64,000 nt of DNA from Bradyrhizobium sp. Ai1a-2 (lineage in GTDB: Bacteria; Pseudomonadota; Alphaproteobacteria; Rhizobiales; Xanthobacteraceae): the NCBI RefSeq assembly GCF_000426245.1, contig NZ_AUEZ01000008.1, forward strand, positions 1 through 64,000, read 5' to 3'. This document shows positions 15,195-25,216 of the stretch, piece by piece. The notes beneath the pieces are model-generated. The model was not told the DNA's origin. It saw only the letters and a program-made list of their open reading frames with translations, and made no database searches. The stretch's first letter is position 1. Each line of letters opens with the position of its first letter. The position numbers were made by a program, and so were the translations under genes.

Positions 15195-16220
15195 CTACTT
15201 CTTTGTTACTGCTTCCGGCTTCTTGGCCGGAGTATCCGGCGCGTCCCCACGTACGGTGCCCACGCCGAGATAGATCAGGATCGGCGCCGCGATGAAGATC
15301 GAGGTGTAGGTGCCGACCAGCACCACGCCGAACATCATCACCGCGGTGAAGCTGTGGATGGCGTTACCGCCAAACAGCAGCAGCGCCAGCAGCGCGAGCG
15401 TCACGGTGACGTGGGTGATGATCGAGCGCGACAGCGTCGAGTTGATCGACTCGTTGAGGAGCTGCGGCATCGGCATCTTCTTGTAGCGCCGCAGCATCTC
15501 GCGGATACGGTCGTAGATCACGACCGTATCATTGAGGGAGTAGCCGAGAATCGTCAGCAGCGCCGCGATGCTGGTGAGGTCGAAATCCACCTGCGAGATC
15601 GACATGAAGCCGATCGTCAGCACGATATCGTGGACGTTGGCGATCATGGCGCCGAGCGCGAACTGCCATTCGAAGCGGAACCAGAGATAGATCAGGATGC
15701 CGACGATCGCGACCATCAGGCCGAGCATGCCGTAGGCCAAAAGTTCGCCGGAGACGCGCGGGCCCACCACTTCGACGCGGCGATATTCGACGGAATCGCC
15801 GAGCGCGCCGCGGACCTTCTGCACGGCTTCCTGCTGCGCGCTGTCGCCGCCGGGCTGTTCGGCAACGCGGATCAAGACGTTGGCCGGACCGCCGAACTGC
15901 TGCAACTGGACCTCGCCGAGGTTCAGGCCGCTGAGCGTGGCGCGCATCGCGGCGATATCCGCGTTGCCGGATTTGGCCTGCACTTCCAACAGCGTGCCGC
16001 CCCGGAAGTCGATGCCGAAATTCAGGCCGTGGGTGAAGAACAGCGTGATCGCGATGATCGAGAGCACGGCCGAGATCGGGAAGCTGATGCGGCGGAAGCG
16101 CGTGAAATCGAAATGCGTATTATCCGGCACGATGCGCAGCGGCGGCAGGATGCCGAGCGCGGCGACGACGGTCAGCACGGCGATCAGGATGCCAAGGCCA
16201 ATGAGAACGAAATGAGTCAC
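15195..16220 (-). CDS. secF: SecF, protein translocase accessory subunit
   Basis: The 341-residue membrane protein forms the SecDF complex that uses the proton gradient to pull secreted proteins out of the SecYEG channel. Visible are the first membrane segment, 'HGLNFGIDFRGGTLLEVQ' (SecF signature), 'YLWFRFEWQFALGAMIANVHDIVLTIG', 'AALLTILGYSLNDTVVIYDRIREMLRR' and the final two membrane helices. The start codon is GTG, 10 bp after the secD stop. The C-terminal tail is short and basic. Confidence 0.95.
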   Translation of the reverse strand: MTHFVLIGLGILIAVLTVVAALGILPPLRIVPDNTHFDFTRFRRISFPISAVLSIIAITLFFTHGLNFGIDFRGGTLLEVQAKSGNADIAAMRATLSGLNLGEVQLQQFGGPANVLIRVAEQPGGDSAQQEAVQKVRGALGDSVEYRRVEVVGPRVSGELLAYGMLGLMVAIVGILIYLWFRFEWQFALGAMIANVHDIVLTIGFMSISQVDFDLTSIAALLTILGYSLNDTVVIYDRIREMLRRYKKMPMPQLLNESINSTLSRSIITHVTVTLALLALLLFGGNAIHSFTAVMMFGVVLVGTYTSIFIAAPILIYLGVGTVRGDAPDTPAKKPEAVTKK

Positions 16221-16230
16221 AACAGGCCTC

Positions 16231-17835
16231 TCAGATCGGCACGGTCTTTTGCGGGCGCTTCCACCACACCCACCACGCGACGATCAGCCGGGTCAGCGTG
16301 AACGCGGTGAAGACCGTGGTAATGATGCCGATCCCGAGCGTGACAGCAAAGCCGCGGACCGGGCCGGTGCCGATATAGAACAGCACCGCAGCGGCGATGA
16401 AGGTGGTGATGTTAGAGTCGAGGATGGTCGCGAGCGCGCGCTTGAAGCCGGCATCGATCGCCGAGATCGCGTTGCGCCCGCCCCGCAATTCTTCGCGAAT
16501 ACGCTCATAGATCAGCACGTTGGAGTCGACCGCGATGCCGACGGTGAGCACGATGCCGGCGATGCCGGGCAGCGTGAGCGTGGCGTTCAGAAGCGACAAC
16601 AGGCCAAAGATCATCGCGACGTTGATGGTCACGGCGATATTGGCGAACACGCCGAACAGCCGATAGGTCAGCAGCATGAACACGATGACTAGGATCGAGC
16701 CGACGTAGGCCGCCAGTTCGCCCTTCTCGATCGAATCCTGGCCGAGCCCCGGACCGACCGTACGCTCCTCGATCACGGTCAGCGGCGCCGGCAGCGCGCC
16801 GGCGCGCAACAGGATCGCAAGGTCGTTGGCGGACTGCACCGTGAAGCTTCCCGAAATCTGGCCCTGGCCGCCGGTGATCGGCTCGCGGATCACGGGGGCG
16901 GAGATCACCTCATTGTCGAGGATGATGGCGAAGGGCTGGCCAACATTCTCGGTCGTGGCCTGGGCGAATTTCCGCGCACCCGAAGTGTTGAAGCGGAAAC
17001 TGACGATCGGCTCGCCGGTGCGCTGGTCGAATCCCGGCTGCGCGTCGGTCAGGTCGCCGCCGGAGACCAGCACCTGCTTCTTGACGACGTATGGGGTCTT
17101 CGGCGTCGACGCGCTCATCAGGAGTTCGGAATCAGGCGGAACCCTGCCCTGCTGGGCCTGGTCGGGCGACACCGAGGTGTCGACCATCCGGAATTCCATC
17201 TTCGCGGTCTTGCCGAGCAGTTCCTTCAGGCGTGTCGGGTCCTGCAGACCCGGCACCTGCACCAGGATGCGGTCGGTGCCCTGGCGCTGGATCACGGGCT
17301 CGACGGTACCAAGCTGGTTGACGCGGCGCTCGACGATCTGGATCGATTGCTCGATGGTCTGGCGGATGCGCTCGGTGATGGCGGCCTGCGGCACGGTCAG
17401 GCGGATCAGCCCACCGCCGGCATCGGATACCTCGAGGCTACGCTGGCCGCTGGAACCGAGCAGACCGCCGAGCGGCTGGGAGAGCTCACGCAACTTGGAG
17501 AGCGCGGTCGGCAGATCGGTATCGCGGCTGATCCTCACCTCCACGGCATCATTGCGCGAGTTGAGGCCGGTGTAGCCGATCTTGGCGTCGCGAAGCACGC
17601 GCCGCGCGTCGTCGCGGATCTGGTCGAGTTTCTCTTTCTTCACATAGTTGGAATCGACCTCGAGCAGCAGATAGGAGCCGCCCTGCAGGTCGAGGCCGAG
17701 CACCAGGCGCCGCTGCGCCCATCCCGGCCAGGTCTTGACCTGGGATTCCGGGAAGAAGTTCGGCACGGCGCAAAGGCACACTACGAGCGCCGTGAGGATG
17801 ATCCCCAGCGCCTTCCACCGCGTGAAATACAACAT
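16231..17835 (-). CDS. secD: SecD, protein translocase accessory subunit
   Basis: The 534-residue protein has one N-terminal membrane helix, the 'LGLDLQGGSYLLLEV' signature near residue 48, a large periplasmic region (about 60-365), and five C-terminal membrane helices including 'GIAGIVLTVGIAVDSNVLIYERIREELRGG'. It works with SecF and YajC at the SecYEG translocon. It is the second gene of the yajC-secD-secF operon, 38 bp after yajC. Length is typical for alphaproteobacteria. Confidence 0.96.
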   Translation of the reverse strand: MLYFTRWKALGIILTALVVCLCAVPNFFPESQVKTWPGWAQRRLVLGLDLQGGSYLLLEVDSNYVKKEKLDQIRDDARRVLRDAKIGYTGLNSRNDAVEVRISRDTDLPTALSKLRELSQPLGGLLGSSGQRSLEVSDAGGGLIRLTVPQAAITERIRQTIEQSIQIVERRVNQLGTVEPVIQRQGTDRILVQVPGLQDPTRLKELLGKTAKMEFRMVDTSVSPDQAQQGRVPPDSELLMSASTPKTPYVVKKQVLVSGGDLTDAQPGFDQRTGEPIVSFRFNTSGARKFAQATTENVGQPFAIILDNEVISAPVIREPITGGQGQISGSFTVQSANDLAILLRAGALPAPLTVIEERTVGPGLGQDSIEKGELAAYVGSILVIVFMLLTYRLFGVFANIAVTINVAMIFGLLSLLNATLTLPGIAGIVLTVGIAVDSNVLIYERIREELRGGRNAISAIDAGFKRALATILDSNITTFIAAAVLFYIGTGPVRGFAVTLGIGIITTVFTAFTLTRLIVAWWVWWKRPQKTVPI

Positions 17836-17873
17836 CGAGTTGACCTGTCAGATCAGAAATTGCGGCGCGACAA

Positions 17874-18236
17874 TCAGCTCGCTGATGTCTCGTCCTTGGC
17901 CTCGGCCTTTTCCTTTGCCGGCTCGCCCTTGGTGCGCACGCCCGAGATCATCTGCCGCATCTGCCGCACGCGGACGCCATCGGAGATTTCGAACTCGATC
18001 TGATCGTCGTCGACCACCTTGGTCACCTTGCCGACCAGGCCGCCCGAGGTCACGACGGTGTCGCCGCGGCGGATGTTTTTGACGAGCTCGGCGTGGTCGC
18101 GCACCTTCTTCTGCTGCGGGCGCAGAATCAGGAAGTACATGATCACGAAGATCAGGGCGAACGGCAAAAGCGACATCAACATGCTGTTGGCATCGCCGCC
18201 GGCTCCGGCCTGGGCAAACGCAGGAGTAATCAGCAT
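17874..18236 (-). CDS. yajC: YajC, preprotein translocase subunit
   Basis: The 120-residue protein has a single membrane helix ('MSLLPFALIFVIMYFLILRPQQKK'), the RPQQKK motif at its cytoplasmic end, and a small soluble domain with 'LVKNIRRGDTVVTSGGLVGKVTKV'. It associates with SecDF. It is the first gene of the operon. The tail (KGEPAKEKAEAKDETSAS) is charged and probably disordered. Confidence 0.95.
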   Translation of the reverse strand: MLITPAFAQAGAGGDANSMLMSLLPFALIFVIMYFLILRPQQKKVRDHAELVKNIRRGDTVVTSGGLVGKVTKVVDDDQIEFEISDGVRVRQMRQMISGVRTKGEPAKEKAEAKDETSAS

Positions 18237-18420
18237 TCGGACAATCCTCGTGAGACGGGAGAAGGACCGGCGACGCCTGGCGCGTCAAGCCCGGTCCAGG
18301 GCAAATTCGCGCGGACTATAGCGGCGGCCAGCCCAATTGCAACGTTAACAGCCCCTCATTTAGGCCGCTTGCGGGAGCCGCCAAGGCCCGTTAAAGGCTG
18401 GCCGTTCAGGAACTGCGCAA

Positions 18421-19392
18421 ATGTCGAAAAAAGCCAAGAAATCAGCGCCTCGCGCCATGCCCAAACTGGCCTCCAAAGGCCCCCGCAAAACCGCGACAAA
18501 AGGTCCGGCAAGCGAGCTCAACGACCACACCGCGGAGCGGATCGCAAACGCCCTGGAGGCGATCGCGCATCACCTCTCCGCCGCCGCCCCGGACGCCGAT
18601 GCAAGCGAGCAGCTTGCCGCGGCGGATGCTTTCGTCTGGCATCCGGACGGACGGCTCTCGAAGGTGCCGCGCGTCAGCCGCGTCGAAATCTTCCTGCTCA
18701 AGGGGATCGACCGGATGCGCGACATCCTGATCGAAAATACCGAGCGCTTCGCCAATGGGCTGCCCGCCAACAACGCGCTGCTCTGGGGTGCACGCGGCAT
18801 GGGGAAATCCTCGCTGGTGAAGGCCGCGCATGCCAGCATCAATCTCGACCGCAAGCCTGCGGATCGGTTGAAGCTGATCGAAATCCATCGCGAGGATATC
18901 GAGAGTCTGCCGGCGCTGATGGAAGTGCTGCGCGCCTCCGATTTCCGGTTCATCGTGTTCTGCGACGACCTCTCCTTCGACGGCAACGACGCCTCCTACA
19001 AATCGCTGAAGGCGGTGCTAGAAGGCGGCATCGAGGGACGCCCCGAGAATGTCATCCTCTACGCCACCTCCAACCGGCGACATTTGCTCGCGCGCGAGAT
19101 GATCGAGAACGAGCGTTCGACCGCGATCAATCCCGGCGAAGCGGTCGAGGAGAAGGTGTCATTGTCCGATCGCTTCGGCCTGTGGCTCGGCTTTCATCGC
19201 TGCAGCCAGGACGAATACCTCGCCATGGTCAGGGGCTATTGCGACCATTTCGGCATCAAGATCGGCGACGAGGAATTGGAGCGCGAGGCACTGGAATGGT
19301 CGACCACCCGCGGCTCCCGCTCCGGCCGCGTCGCCTGGCAGTTCACGCAGGAATTGGCCGGCCGGCTCGGCGTCAGGCTGACGGGCAAGTAA
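18421..19392 (+). CDS. DUF815-family ATP-binding protein
   Basis: The 323-residue protein has a basic N-terminal region and an AAA-like ATPase domain. The Walker A motif is 'GARGMGKSSL' near residue 125 and the Walker B is 'FIVFCDDLSF' near residue 180; 'NVILYATSNRRHLL' carries the sensor Asn/Arg. These are typical of DUF815 proteins, predicted ATPases of unknown function. It is divergent from yajC and is followed by a REP-like palindrome. Proteins of this family are commonly found at this position in Rhizobiales, so it is part of the core genome. Confidence 0.88.
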   Translation: MSKKAKKSAPRAMPKLASKGPRKTATKGPASELNDHTAERIANALEAIAHHLSAAAPDADASEQLAAADAFVWHPDGRLSKVPRVSRVEIFLLKGIDRMRDILIENTERFANGLPANNALLWGARGMGKSSLVKAAHASINLDRKPADRLKLIEIHREDIESLPALMEVLRASDFRFIVFCDDLSFDGNDASYKSLKAVLEGGIEGRPENVILYATSNRRHLLAREMIENERSTAINPGEAVEEKVSLSDRFGLWLGFHRCSQDEYLAMVRGYCDHFGIKIGDEELEREALEWSTTRGSRSGRVAWQFTQELAGRLGVRLTGK

Positions 19393-19403
19393 GCGGCAGT
19401 CCT

Positions 19404-19490
19404 GTAGCCCGGATGGAGCGCAGCGCAATCCGGGGCAGTGCATATGCGGAAAAACCGATCCCGGATTACGCTTCGCTCCATCCGGGCTAC
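19404..19490. repeat. REP-like palindrome between convergent genes
   Basis: GTAGCCCGGATGGAGCG (19404-19420) is the inverted complement of the right end (19474-19490), with inner arms CGCAATCCGGG and CCCGGATTACG and a central spacer. It lies between the stops of the DUF815 gene and nlpD, which converge, and could terminate both transcripts. Confidence 0.75.
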
Positions 19491-19505
19491 GGAGCAGCGA
19501 TCGCC

Positions 19506-20870
19506 TCAGGCGCCGTTGAGGAATTGCAGCGGGTCGACAGGGGACGATCCCTTGCGGATCTCGAAGTGAAGCTGCGGCGAACTCACCTCTCCCGACTGGC
19601 CCGACTTGGCAATCACCTGGCCTCGCTTGATCGTATCGCCGCGCTTCACCAACAGCTCACTCGCATGGGCATATGCGGTGACGTAGCCGTTGGAGTGCCG
19701 CACCAGGATCAGATTGCCGTAACCCTTCAATTCGTTGCCGGAATAGGCGACCACGCCATCCTCGGCGGCCTTCACCGGCGTGCCCTCGGGCACCGCCAGG
19801 TTGATGCCGTCATTCGACTTGCCATTGGTCTTGGCGCCATAACCGGTGATCACCTTGCCGCGGGCGGGCCAGCGGAAGGTCGGCAACGAGCTCGTGGTCT
19901 CGCTCGGCTTGACCGCCGCCGGTTCTGGCGCCGGGGTCGGCTGTTCGACATTCACCGCGGGCTGGACCAGCCGGGCGGCTTGTGGCTGTGCAGTCGCGAC
20001 CACCTTGGGTGCCGGAGCGGCCGGCGCAGCAGGGGCCGCTGCAACTGCTGGCGCAGCGGGCGCGGCCGCCGCGGTCTTGGTGCCCGGGATCGTCAGCTTC
20101 ATGCCAAGGCTGAGCTTGGCCGACAGGTCGAGATGATTGGCCTTCGCAAGCTCGGCCGGCGGGATGTGGTGCTGGCGCGCGATGCTGTGCAGCGTGTCGC
20201 CCTTGTTGACGTAATGAACGCGCCCGGCGGTGGCCGCGACCGCGACGGGCTTGCTAGCCGGCGGCGCCACAGCGGGCGCCGGCGCTGCCGCAACGGCAGC
20301 CGGACGCGGGATGACCAGCTGTTGGCCCGGCGACAGGGTCCGCGGCCCCTTGTAGCCGTTGGCGCGCAAGATCTCGGCGGTCGAGACGTTGTAGCGCTTC
20401 GACAGCACCTCCAGCGTGTCGCTGGTGCCGACGATGATCGTGGTGCCGCCGTGACCCGCAGGCGCGCGCGCCACCGACTGCGGCACCGTGCCGGTCGTCT
20501 CAAGGCGCGGCTGCTGCGGCGGCGCGTAGGATGCCACGCCCCGCCCGCCCCCGGACACGCCTGAGCTCGAGACCGGATAGGACTGCGGTGCGGCAACCGG
20601 CGGCGGCAACGGCTGGGACTGATAGGGCTGCGACTGCGGATACGGCGATTGCGGCCGTGCATATTGCGGCAATTCACGCCGCTCAGCCGGCTGCTGCTGC
20701 ACCGAGCCGGTCGCCTGGGGCTCGAAGGCGAACGGGTTGTTGGAATAGGAGTTTTGCGAGAAGCGCGACGACATGTCGGCGCTGCACCCGGCAAGACCGA
20801 ACGACATCAGCGCCAGGACCGCCACCTGCGGCACACGGCGGGAGCGAAGCAACTCGACGAGAGCGGACAT
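19506..20870 (-). CDS. nlpD: NlpD-like lipoprotein with two LysM domains and a degenerate LytM domain
   Basis: The 454-residue protein has a lipobox (LAGC, acylated C29), a long Pro/Gln-rich region, LysM domains at about residues 143-190 and 218-262, an Ala/Pro linker, and a C-terminal M23/LytM domain (about 330-454). In active LytM enzymes the first metal ligands are His and Asp of HxGxD; here they are N353 and N357 ('NDGIN'). The later histidines (H402, H435) remain. This is the pattern of non-catalytic amidase activators such as E. coli NlpD. The gene follows surE and pcm in the conserved order, with a response regulator gene intervening. Confidence 0.9.
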   Translation of the reverse strand: MSALVELLRSRRVPQVAVLALMSFGLAGCSADMSSRFSQNSYSNNPFAFEPQATGSVQQQPAERRELPQYARPQSPYPQSQPYQSQPLPPPVAAPQSYPVSSSGVSGGGRGVASYAPPQQPRLETTGTVPQSVARAPAGHGGTTIIVGTSDTLEVLSKRYNVSTAEILRANGYKGPRTLSPGQQLVIPRPAAVAAAPAPAVAPPASKPVAVAATAGRVHYVNKGDTLHSIARQHHIPPAELAKANHLDLSAKLSLGMKLTIPGTKTAAAAPAAPAVAAAPAAPAAPAPKVVATAQPQAARLVQPAVNVEQPTPAPEPAAVKPSETTSSLPTFRWPARGKVITGYGAKTNGKSNDGINLAVPEGTPVKAAEDGVVAYSGNELKGYGNLILVRHSNGYVTAYAHASELLVKRGDTIKRGQVIAKSGQSGEVSSPQLHFEIRKGSSPVDPLQFLNGA

Positions 20871-20980
20871 GGTTACTCACTCGTACGCAACAAAATACTG
20901 TTTTGAGTAAACACGTACCGAGTAAATAACCGCTTAACCTTCGGAATAAGGTATTGGCGCGAGGCAGCAATCCCCAAGCA

Positions 20981-21631
20981 CTACAGTTCCCGCGCCACCC
21001 CGGGCAGGGCCGGCACGAAGCGCACGTCGACCAATTCCTTGCGCTCGAAGCCGGTCTCGGTCCTGACCACACGGACCAGCGTCTGGGTACCATGGTGTGG
21101 GCCGACCGGCGCGATCAGGATGCCCCCGACCTCGAGCCGCTGCAAAAGCTTCTCCGGAATCTGCTCCATCGCCGCGGTGACGATGATGCGGTCGAAAGCG
21201 CCGGCGCCGGCGGGCACGTCAAAGCCGTCGCCGAGCATGACCTCGATATTGTAGTAGCCGAGCTTCTCCAGCAGCTCACGGGCCGTATCGGCCAGGGTCC
21301 GGTAGCGCTCGATGGTCAGCACATGCTTGCAAAGCCGCGAGAGGACCGCGGCCTGGTAGCCGGAGCCGGTGCCGATCTCCAGCACCCGGTGATTCCGGTT
21401 GAGCTGGAGCTGTTCGGTCATGTAGGCGACCACGAAGGGCTGGCTGATGGTCTGCCCGCAGGCGATGCCAAGCGCGCTGTCGCGGTACGCATGGTCGCGG
21501 TCACTGACCGCGACGAAGCGCTCACGCGGCACCTCCTCCATCGCACGAAGCACCGACTGATCGCTGATCCCGCGCCGCCTCAGCGTGAGCTGAAACATCA
21601 TTTTCTCGGTGGGGCCAGATGTGGTGGCCAT
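20981..21631 (-). CDS. pcm: protein-L-isoaspartate O-methyltransferase
   Basis: The 216-residue enzyme methylates isoaspartyl residues that arise during protein ageing, starting their repair. Family blocks visible are 'VPRERFV', '[26 protein letters not shown]', the SAM-binding '[18 protein letters not shown]', and '[32 protein letters not shown]'. Length matches the family. It lies between nlpD and surE as in many Proteobacteria. The C-terminal 'VRFVPALPG' is the usual end. Confidence 0.95.
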   Translation of the reverse strand: MATTSGPTEKMMFQLTLRRRGISDQSVLRAMEEVPRERFVAVSDRDHAYRDSALGIACGQTISQPFVVAYMTEQLQLNRNHRVLEIGTGSGYQAAVLSRLCKHVLTIERYRTLADTARELLEKLGYYNIEVMLGDGFDVPAGAGAFDRIIVTAAMEQIPEKLLQRLEVGGILIAPVGPHHGTQTLVRVVRTETGFERKELVDVRFVPALPGVAREL

Positions 21632-21919
21632 AGCGGGTCTCGCAAGCTTGCTGCCGCGGCACGGTTGCCGCGCACGATCCTAGCCGATTAATGCCATCCC
21701 AATTCGAAATCCCACGTTAAGGAAAATTTCCCTCACGATCACGTTCCCACTCCGGAACCATAGGCATGGCCCGGCGTTGGCGGGCAAGTATTTGTACCCC
21801 ATATGATCGGCAACAACGCATGATCGAGGCTCCGTGAGGCGAGCATGAATGCGAACGTTTACGTTGCGCCTGAGGGCGATATTTGCGAACGTGGCACCGG
21901 GACAGGCAAGGATTCCGTC

Positions 21920-22297
21920 ATGACTGCCACACGGCCTGAGGGCTGTTCTGTGTTTCTCGTCGAGGACGAGGTCATGATCCGGATGATGGTCGCCGACATG
22001 CTGGAAGAACTGGGTCACAGCGTGGCGGCCGAGGCCGGGGAAATCTCAGAAGCGGTCAAGCTCGCGCAATCGACCGAGTTCGACCTCGCGATCCTCGACG
22101 TCAATGTCAACGGCAAGGTGATCACGCCCGTCGCCGAGCTGATCAACGCGCGCAACCGGCCGTTCATTTTTGCGACCGGCTATGGATCTTCGGGCCTGCC
22201 CGAGGAATATCGCGATCGCCCCGCGCTGCAGAAGCCATTCCAGCTCGAAACGCTGGCCCAACTGATCGACAGCACGCTGAAGAACGCGCCGGCGTAG
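21920..22297 (+). CDS. single-domain response regulator
   Basis: The 125-residue protein is a stand-alone receiver domain. 'VFLVEDEVMIRMMVADMLEELGHSV' supplies the acidic pocket, 'FDLAILDVNVNG' the phosphoacceptor Asp, 'FATGYG' the conserved Thr position and 'LQKPFQ' the Lys. It has no output domain, so it acts on a partner protein or as a phosphate shuttle. An upstream ATG (21845) is open, but the start at 21920 has AAGGA at good spacing and the receiver begins immediately after it. The gene is on the plus strand inside the surE-pcm-nlpD cluster and converges with surE at a 9-bp distance. Confidence 0.85.
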   Translation: MTATRPEGCSVFLVEDEVMIRMMVADMLEELGHSVAAEAGEISEAVKLAQSTEFDLAILDVNVNGKVITPVAELINARNRPFIFATGYGSSGLPEEYRDRPALQKPFQLETLAQLIDSTLKNAPA

Positions 22298-22306
22298 CGT
22301 CGAAGC

Positions 22307-23074
22307 CTACTTCAGCGTCGACGTCAGCGTTTCCGAGAACGCTTCATCGGTGCGGTCGAGGCGCAGCGGCGTGACCGACACGTAGCGCGCCGCCAGCGCC
22401 GCGAGATCGGTGCCTTCCGCGGGCGTATCCATCATCGCCGTGCGCTCAAAACCGATCCAGAAATACGGATTGCCGCGGCCATCGCGGCGCTGATCGATCT
22501 TCAGGAAACCGAGATTGCGCTTGCCCTGCCGGGTGACGCGGATGCCCTTGACGTCATCAGGCACGCAGGCCGGAAAATTGACGTTGATCACCGTATTCCT
22601 GGGGATACCGGCCTCGATCACCTTGCGCACGATGTCGGGGCCGAATTGCAGCGCGGTCTCCCAGAGCGGCTTTTCACGGGTCTCAAGGCTGAATTCCTGC
22701 GACAGCGCGAATGACGGCAAGCCGAGGATGGTGCCCTCCATCGCGCCGGCGATGGTGCCGGAATAGACCACGTCTTCGGCGACGTTGCGTCCCTTGTTGA
22801 CGCCCGACAGCACGAGATCAGGCAGTTTGGGACCCAGGATATGGCGCGCGCCCATGATCACGCAGTCCGTCGGCGTCCCCCTGACGGCGAAATGGCGCGG
22901 GCCGATCTCGCGGAGCCGCAAGGGATCGTTCAGCGACAGCGAATGCGATACGCCGGACTGGTCGAGCTCCGGCGCCACGATCCAGACATCGTCGGACAAA
23001 GCGCGCGCGATCTGCTCGACGACCTTCAACCCGGGCCCGTGGATGCCATCATCATTGGTGCAGAGAATTCGCAT
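22307..23074 (-). CDS. surE: SurE 5'/3'-nucleotidase
   Basis: The 255-residue enzyme is a divalent-metal-dependent survival phosphatase acting on nucleoside monophosphates. The N-terminal '[16 protein letters not shown]' carries the metal-binding Asp pair; '[17 protein letters not shown]' style sequence, '[11 protein letters not shown]' and '[28 protein letters not shown]' are family blocks. The frame opens about 29 codons earlier, but the start at 23074 gives the standard SurE N terminus. It is in the serS-surE-pcm-nlpD arrangement. Confidence 0.95.
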   Translation of the reverse strand: MRILCTNDDGIHGPGLKVVEQIARALSDDVWIVAPELDQSGVSHSLSLNDPLRLREIGPRHFAVRGTPTDCVIMGARHILGPKLPDLVLSGVNKGRNVAEDVVYSGTIAGAMEGTILGLPSFALSQEFSLETREKPLWETALQFGPDIVRKVIEAGIPRNTVINVNFPACVPDDVKGIRVTRQGKRNLGFLKIDQRRDGRGNPYFWIGFERTAMMDTPAEGTDLAALAARYVSVTPLRLDRTDEAFSETLTSTLK

Positions 23075-23150
23075 CCGTGAAAAATGCCCTGTTCGATCGC
23101 CTGTCTTGCCAAAGGTCTTAACCGGCAAACGCCGCAGAGGCAAACCCGGT

Positions 23151-23196
23151 GATGAGATCATGATCCGATTAGACGGAATCGGATCATGATCTCATC
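23151..23196. repeat. 20-bp perfect palindrome (GATGAGATCATGATCCGATT)
   Basis: 23151-23170 is the exact inverted complement of 23177-23196, separated by AGACGG. It lies upstream of surE and next to an AGCATGATC-type element (23206-23254). The stem is long enough to form a cruciform or a strong RNA hairpin. Confidence 0.75.
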
Positions 23197-23205
23197 TCTT
23201 TGTTT

Positions 23206-23254
23206 GAGCATGATCTTTTCGGAAAACCGGTTTCCACTTTTCCGGATCATGCTC
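23206..23254. repeat. GAGCATGATC palindromic element, copy 1
   Basis: The short form of the element: GAGCATGATC ... CGGAAAACCGGTTTCC ... GGATCATGCTC, about 49 bp. Related longer copies lie at 34501-34570 and 62501-62575. Elements with this core are widespread in Rhizobiales intergenic regions. Confidence 0.75.
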
Positions 23255-23264
23255 TTGCGGGTTC

Positions 23265-23654
23265 TTACCGCTTCATCCGGACACGCCAGGGTCGCAGGAA
23301 TTTGGCGCTGCCCGCGGTCCGCAGCTGAAATCCAGCGGATTTCGGCGGTGGCGGCTCAACGGCTGCAGTGGTCGCAACCTCCACTTTCTCGACGACCGGC
23401 GCCTCGGGCGCCGAATCGACCTCAGTGGGTGCTGGCGGTCTCGTGTGGCGCTGCCGCGCGACCCAAAGCCCTTTGCCAAAATCGACCGGATCGAACCATT
23501 TCTGCGCGCTCAGATCGACCGCGAGCCCCTCGCCCCAGAGTTGCGCGATCTCGATGTCGAACTTTCCGCCGTGCCGTTGATCGATGAGCTGCATCCCGAA
23601 ACCGGTGACGGCCCACTGCCGTCCGATCCAGTAGATGTCGCGATGCAGCGCCAT
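23265..23654 (-). CDS. conserved hypothetical protein between serS and surE
   Basis: The 129-residue protein begins 'MALHRDIYWIGRQWAVTGFGMQLIDQRHGGKFDIEI', continues with 'WGEGLAVDLSAQKWFDPVDFGKGLWVARQR', and ends with a Pro/Val-rich linker and a basic 'RPWRVRMKR'. There is no signal peptide. I do not recognise the family. It starts 14 bp after the serS stop and is probably cotranscribed with serS. The position between serS and surE suggests a lineage-conserved gene. Confidence 0.65.
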   Translation of the reverse strand: MALHRDIYWIGRQWAVTGFGMQLIDQRHGGKFDIEIAQLWGEGLAVDLSAQKWFDPVDFGKGLWVARQRHTRPPAPTEVDSAPEAPVVEKVEVATTAAVEPPPPKSAGFQLRTAGSAKFLRPWRVRMKR

Positions 23655-23668
23655 CCTGCAGGTTCACT

Positions 23669-25200
<1,532 letters not shown>

Positions 25201-25216
25201 CGGGTGTGCCCGGACC

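Noticed and set aside
18093..20564. 823-codon plus-strand open frame
   Set aside because: It overlaps the DUF815 gene in another frame and nlpD antisense; long shadow frames are common in GC-rich DNA.
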